This document shows, piece after piece, positions 6,865 through 9,581 of a DNA stretch of 9,581 nucleotides. Position 1 is the first letter of the stretch. The number at the start of each line of letters is the position of its first letter. A model generated the notes under the pieces. The model searched no databases and was not told the origin of the DNA. It saw nothing but the letters and a program-made list of their open reading frames with translations. Both the position numbers and the translations under genes were made by a program. Source of the DNA: HGM05232 sp036661515 (GTDB taxonomy: Bacteria; Bacteroidota; Bacteroidia; Bacteroidales; Muribaculaceae); contig JAVWYO010000076.1 of NCBI GenBank assembly GCA_036661515.1, positions 1 to 9,581 of the forward strand. Reading direction: 5' to 3'.

Positions 6865-8382
6865 ATGCAAATAGAACTTTTAGATACGACATTACGCGAC
6901 GGTGAACAAACTTCTGGTGTCTCTTTTTCATTATCAGAGAAACTTGGAATTACTCGACTACTACTCGATGAGCTACATGTATCTCGTATTGAAATTGCAT
7001 CGGCTCGCGTATCATCTGGTGAATTTGATTCCGTAAAAGAAGTGTGCTCTTGGGCGAAAAAGAATGGATATCTCGACCGTATTGAAATATTAGGCTTTAT
7101 TGACAATGGACAATCTGTTAAATGGATTGAGAAAGTTGGTGGTAAAGTTGTTAATTTCCTTGCCAAAGGTTCCGAGAAACATTGTCGTAGTCAGCTAAAG
7201 AAAACTCCAGAAGAACATTTACACGATATAAAAAACGAAGTACAGAATGCTGTTAAAGCGGGATTAACTGTAAACTTATACCTCGAAGATTGGTCTAACG
7301 GTATAAAAAATTCGCCAGCCTATGTTTATCACATGGTAGATTCCTTGAAAGGCCTGCCTATTAGGCGATTTATGCTACCCGACACACTCGGCATTATGAA
7401 CCCCAATGAGGTTTATGAATATTGTAAACGCATGATTGAAGCCTATCCTACTTTGCATTTTGATTTCCATGCGCATAACGATTATGACCTTGCTACTGCA
7501 AATTCATTTGCTGCTGGACTCGTGGGTATACATGGATTACATTGTACTATTAATGGGCTGGGTGAACGCGCTGGGAATGCTCCGCTATCAAGTGTAGTTG
7601 CCGTTATACACGATATGCTAAAAAAAGAAACTTCCATCGATGAAACTAAGATAAACAAAATTAGTCATATTGTTGAATCTTTTTCAGGTATAATGGTGCC
7701 AGCAAATAAACCTATCATTGGCGAAAGTGTATTTACGCAGTGTGCAGGAGTACATGCCGATGGCGACAATAAAAACAACCTCTACTTTAACGATTTACTT
7801 CCTGAGCGGTTCGGCAGAGAACGCGAATATGCACTTGGGAAAACATCGGGCAAAGCAAATATTAAGAAAAATCTTGAAGCACTTGGTATTGAACTTAGCG
7901 AAGAGAATATACGCAAAGTAACAAATCGTATTATTGAGCTTGGAGATAAAAAGGAAATGGTAACTCCTGGAGACTTACCTTTTATTGTTGCTGATGTGCT
8001 AAAACACGATATCCAGCACAATAAAGTACGTATAATAAATTATGCTCTTAGCCTTTCGCAAGGTTTACGACCTACGGCAACGACTAAAATGGAAATTAAC
8101 GGAAATGAATATCAAGAAAGTGCTGTTGGTGATGGACAATATGATGCCTTTGTGAAAGCAGTAAGACGTATTTATAATGAATTGCTCAATCGTGAATTTC
8201 CGATGCTTACCAATTATTCTGTAAATATTCCTCCAGGTGGTAGCACCGATGCTCTTGTGCAGACAACCATTTCCTGGAATTACAAAGGACATATGATAAA
8301 AACAAGAGGTCTTGATGCCGATCAGATTGAAGCGGCAATTCAAGCTACAGTGAAAATGCTTAACATTATAGAAAATTTATAA
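6865..8382 (+). CDS. cimA: LeuA-family acyltransferase, probable (R)-citramalate synthase
   Basis: A 505-residue DRE-TIM metallolyase homologue of leuA: DTTLRDGEQTSG at residues 7-18, metal ligands Asp12, His202, His204 (in DFHAHNDYD) and Asn238 (in NGLGERAGNAP), plus a C-terminal LeuA-type regulatory domain from about residue 390 (YALSLSQG to AVGDGQYDAFVKA). The substrate-binding segments differ from LeuA: LYLEDWSNGIKNSPAYV replaces FYAEDAGRTDNEYL, LPDTLGIMNP replaces IPDTTGYCLP, and VHADGDNKNN follows the linker. The ED..NG.K..P.Y pattern and the FLAKGSEKH stretch remind me of the long citramalate synthase group. The likely reaction is pyruvate plus acetyl-CoA to citramalate, the entry to threonine-independent isoleucine synthesis, which would use the adjacent LeuCD and LeuB. 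A second isopropylmalate synthase or another chain-elongating synthase remains possible. Family membership is certain; the substrate is inferred from context and motif drift. Confidence 0.7.
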   Translation: MQIELLDTTLRDGEQTSGVSFSLSEKLGITRLLLDELHVSRIEIASARVSSGEFDSVKEVCSWAKKNGYLDRIEILGFIDNGQSVKWIEKVGGKVVNFLAKGSEKHCRSQLKKTPEEHLHDIKNEVQNAVKAGLTVNLYLEDWSNGIKNSPAYVYHMVDSLKGLPIRRFMLPDTLGIMNPNEVYEYCKRMIEAYPTLHFDFHAHNDYDLATANSFAAGLVGIHGLHCTINGLGERAGNAPLSSVVAVIHDMLKKETSIDETKINKISHIVESFSGIMVPANKPIIGESVFTQCAGVHADGDNKNNLYFNDLLPERFGREREYALGKTSGKANIKKNLEALGIELSEENIRKVTNRIIELGDKKEMVTPGDLPFIVADVLKHDIQHNKVRIINYALSLSQGLRPTATTKMEINGNEYQESAVGDGQYDAFVKAVRRIYNELLNREFPMLTNYSVNIPPGGSTDALVQTTISWNYKGHMIKTRGLDADQIEAAIQATVKMLNIIENL

Positions 8383-8401
8383 AATATATCATACCATTAT
8401 T

Positions 8402-9475
8402 ATGAAAATGAAAATTGCAGTGCTCCCTGGCGATGGAATTGGACCAGAGATTGTGAGTGTAGCACTTGATGTTACAAAAGCGATATGCCAAAAATTTAAT
8501 CATGAGCTAACATACGAAACGGCACTCGTTGGAGCTTGCGCTATTGATGCTGTTGGTGACCCATACCCCGAATCCACTCATCAACTGTGCCTTAATTCTG
8601 ATGCTGTGCTATTTGGTGCTATTGGATCACCAAAATATGACAACGATCCATCTGCTAAAGTGCGTCCTGAGCAAGGGCTTCTTGGAATGCGTAAAAAACT
8701 CGGCCTTTTTGCTAATATACGTCCAGTAACCACTTTCCCAAGTCTTATCTATAAATCGCCTCTTAGAGCTGATTTAATTGATGGAGCCGACTTTATGTGC
8801 ATCAGAGAACTCACTGGTGGACTATATTTTGGAAAGCCACAAGGGCGTAGCGAAGATGGAAACACAGCATACGACACCTGTATTTACAGCCGATATGAGA
8901 TTGAACGCATTGTAAGATTATCTTATGAATATGCACGCAAACGTCGTAAAAAATTAACCATTGTTGATAAAGCAAATGTACTTGCAACATCTCGCCTATG
9001 GCGTGAGGTATCCAAAGAATTAATGAAAGAATATCCCGATGTTGAAACAGAATTTTTATTTGTTGATAATGCAGCAATGCGCATGATACAATGGCCTAAA
9101 GACTTTGACGTAATTGTAACCGAAAACATGTTTGGAGACATACTCACTGATGAAGGTTCCGTTATAACAGGGTCACTTGGAATGCTCCCATCGGCATCAA
9201 TTGGAATACATACATCAGTTTTTGAACCAATTCATGGGTCTTATCCACAAGCTGCAGGAAAAAATATTGCAAACCCTCTTGCCACAATTCTATCGGCTGC
9301 AATGATGCTTGAATATGCGTTCAATCTAAAAGATGAAGCTCAATTGATACGTGATGCAGTGAATGCGTCACTTGAAGCAGGCTATGTAACAGAAGATATT
9401 GCTGCTAAAGATGCAAAAGCATACAAGACCAGCGAAATAGGCACTTGGATTATAAACTACATCAGTAAAGCATAG
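8402..9475 (+). CDS. leuB: 3-isopropylmalate dehydrogenase LeuB
   Basis: NAD-dependent oxidative decarboxylation of 3-isopropylmalate to 4-methyl-2-oxopentanoate. The same enzyme can take erythro-3-methylmalate to 2-oxobutanoate on the citramalate route. The 357 residues are the usual length. Visible marks are LPGDGIGPE near the start, GLLGMRKKLGLFANIRP, the catalytic Tyr142 in GLYFGKP and Lys190 in VDKANVL. Metal-binding Asp222 (FVDNAAM), Asp246 and Asp250 (GDILTDE), and the cofactor segment EPIHGSYPQAAGKNIANP are also present. The spacing Lys190 to Asp222 to Asp246 to Asp250 equals that of the Thermus enzyme. ATG 8402 is chosen; the in-frame ATG at 8408 would remove only two residues. It lies 19 bp after the citramalate synthase gene and is the last gene of the operon, followed by a terminator 17 bp downstream. 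Confidence 0.95.
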   Translation: MKMKIAVLPGDGIGPEIVSVALDVTKAICQKFNHELTYETALVGACAIDAVGDPYPESTHQLCLNSDAVLFGAIGSPKYDNDPSAKVRPEQGLLGMRKKLGLFANIRPVTTFPSLIYKSPLRADLIDGADFMCIRELTGGLYFGKPQGRSEDGNTAYDTCIYSRYEIERIVRLSYEYARKRRKKLTIVDKANVLATSRLWREVSKELMKEYPDVETEFLFVDNAAMRMIQWPKDFDVIVTENMFGDILTDEGSVITGSLGMLPSASIGIHTSVFEPIHGSYPQAAGKNIANPLATILSAAMMLEYAFNLKDEAQLIRDAVNASLEAGYVTEDIAAKDAKAYKTSEIGTWIINYISKA

Positions 9476-9492
9476 ACTTTCATTATAAATTC

Positions 9493-9532
9493 AAAAAGGC
9501 AACTCAACATATAACGATGAGTTGCCTTTTTT
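9493..9532 (+). terminator. Intrinsic terminator at the end of the leucine operon
   Basis: A perfect stem pairs 9493-9506 with 9518-9531: core GGCAACTCA with TGAGTTGCC, extended by five A-T pairs, around an 11 nt loop. It is followed by a T tract ending at 9532. It starts 17 bp after the leuB stop. Because the 5' arm begins with five A residues, it would also give a hairpin and U tract on the opposite strand and may serve a convergent gene. Confidence 0.9.
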
Positions 9533-9551
9533 AATTTATATTGGGCTATGA

Positions 9552-9581
9552 TTATAAAATTCCTTGTCCCATCATTGCATT
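9552..9581 (-). CDS. Possible C-terminal end of a convergent gene (partial)
   Basis: Read on the minus strand from the window edge, one frame gives NAMMGQGIL followed by TAA at 9552-9554. That stop lies about 20 bp before the leuB terminator, which is symmetric enough to serve both directions. Only nine codons are visible, so no family can be named and this may be chance. Confidence 0.25.
   Translation of the reverse strand, partial: NAMMGQGIL

Noticed and set aside
1..9581. Search for mobile elements, CRISPR repeats, tRNA genes and phage-like signals.
   Set aside because: No inverted terminal repeats, transposase motifs, regularly spaced repeats or cloverleaf-like sequences were seen. The leucine operon is a normal housekeeping locus.

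Overview
The window looks like chromosomal DNA of an AT-rich member of Bacteroidota, most likely Bacteroidales. Three things suggest this. The gene starts lack Shine-Dalgarno sequences and sit in A/T-rich stretches. The best promoter has the Bacteroides form (TTTG, 19 bp, TAnnTTTG). The leucine genes have the order leuA-leuC-leuD-second leuA-like gene-leuB that I associate with this group. All complete genes are on the + strand.

Layout. Positions 1-134 are non-coding with a weak promoter candidate. Positions 135-2327 encode a large cytoplasmic TPR protein of unknown role. After a 75 bp gap with a possible promoter, 2403-3008 encodes a small secreted protein, probably an outer-membrane beta-barrel. 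The 320 bp gap 3009-3328 holds a complete regulatory leader: a good promoter (3083-3113), a 23-codon leader peptide with 7 Leu and 4 Ile (3134-3205), and mutually exclusive RNA stems ending in a strong intrinsic terminator (3263-3295). The operon follows: leuA 3329-4825, leuC 4846-6240, leuD 6254-6841, a LeuA-family paralogue best read as citramalate synthase 6865-8382, and leuB 8402-9475. Intergenic gaps are only 13-23 bp. A 14 bp perfect hairpin with a T tract (9493-9532) closes it, and the last 30 bases may be the end of a convergent gene.

How it works together. LeuA, LeuCD and LeuB carry 2-oxoisovalerate to 4-methyl-2-oxopentanoate, the leucine precursor. If the second LeuA-like enzyme makes citramalate from pyruvate and acetyl-CoA, the same LeuCD and LeuB can also produce 2-oxobutanoate, the isoleucine precursor, without threonine deaminase. 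The leader peptide is rich in exactly these two amino acids and has no valine, which fits a ribosome-mediated attenuator sensing charged tRNA-Leu and perhaps tRNA-Ile. The leader has three consecutive CTG codons, a codon found in frame only three times across the five operon genes by my reading. This attenuator is the most interesting element here. The mechanism class is known, but this leader lies in a stretch where a standard annotation would probably show nothing.
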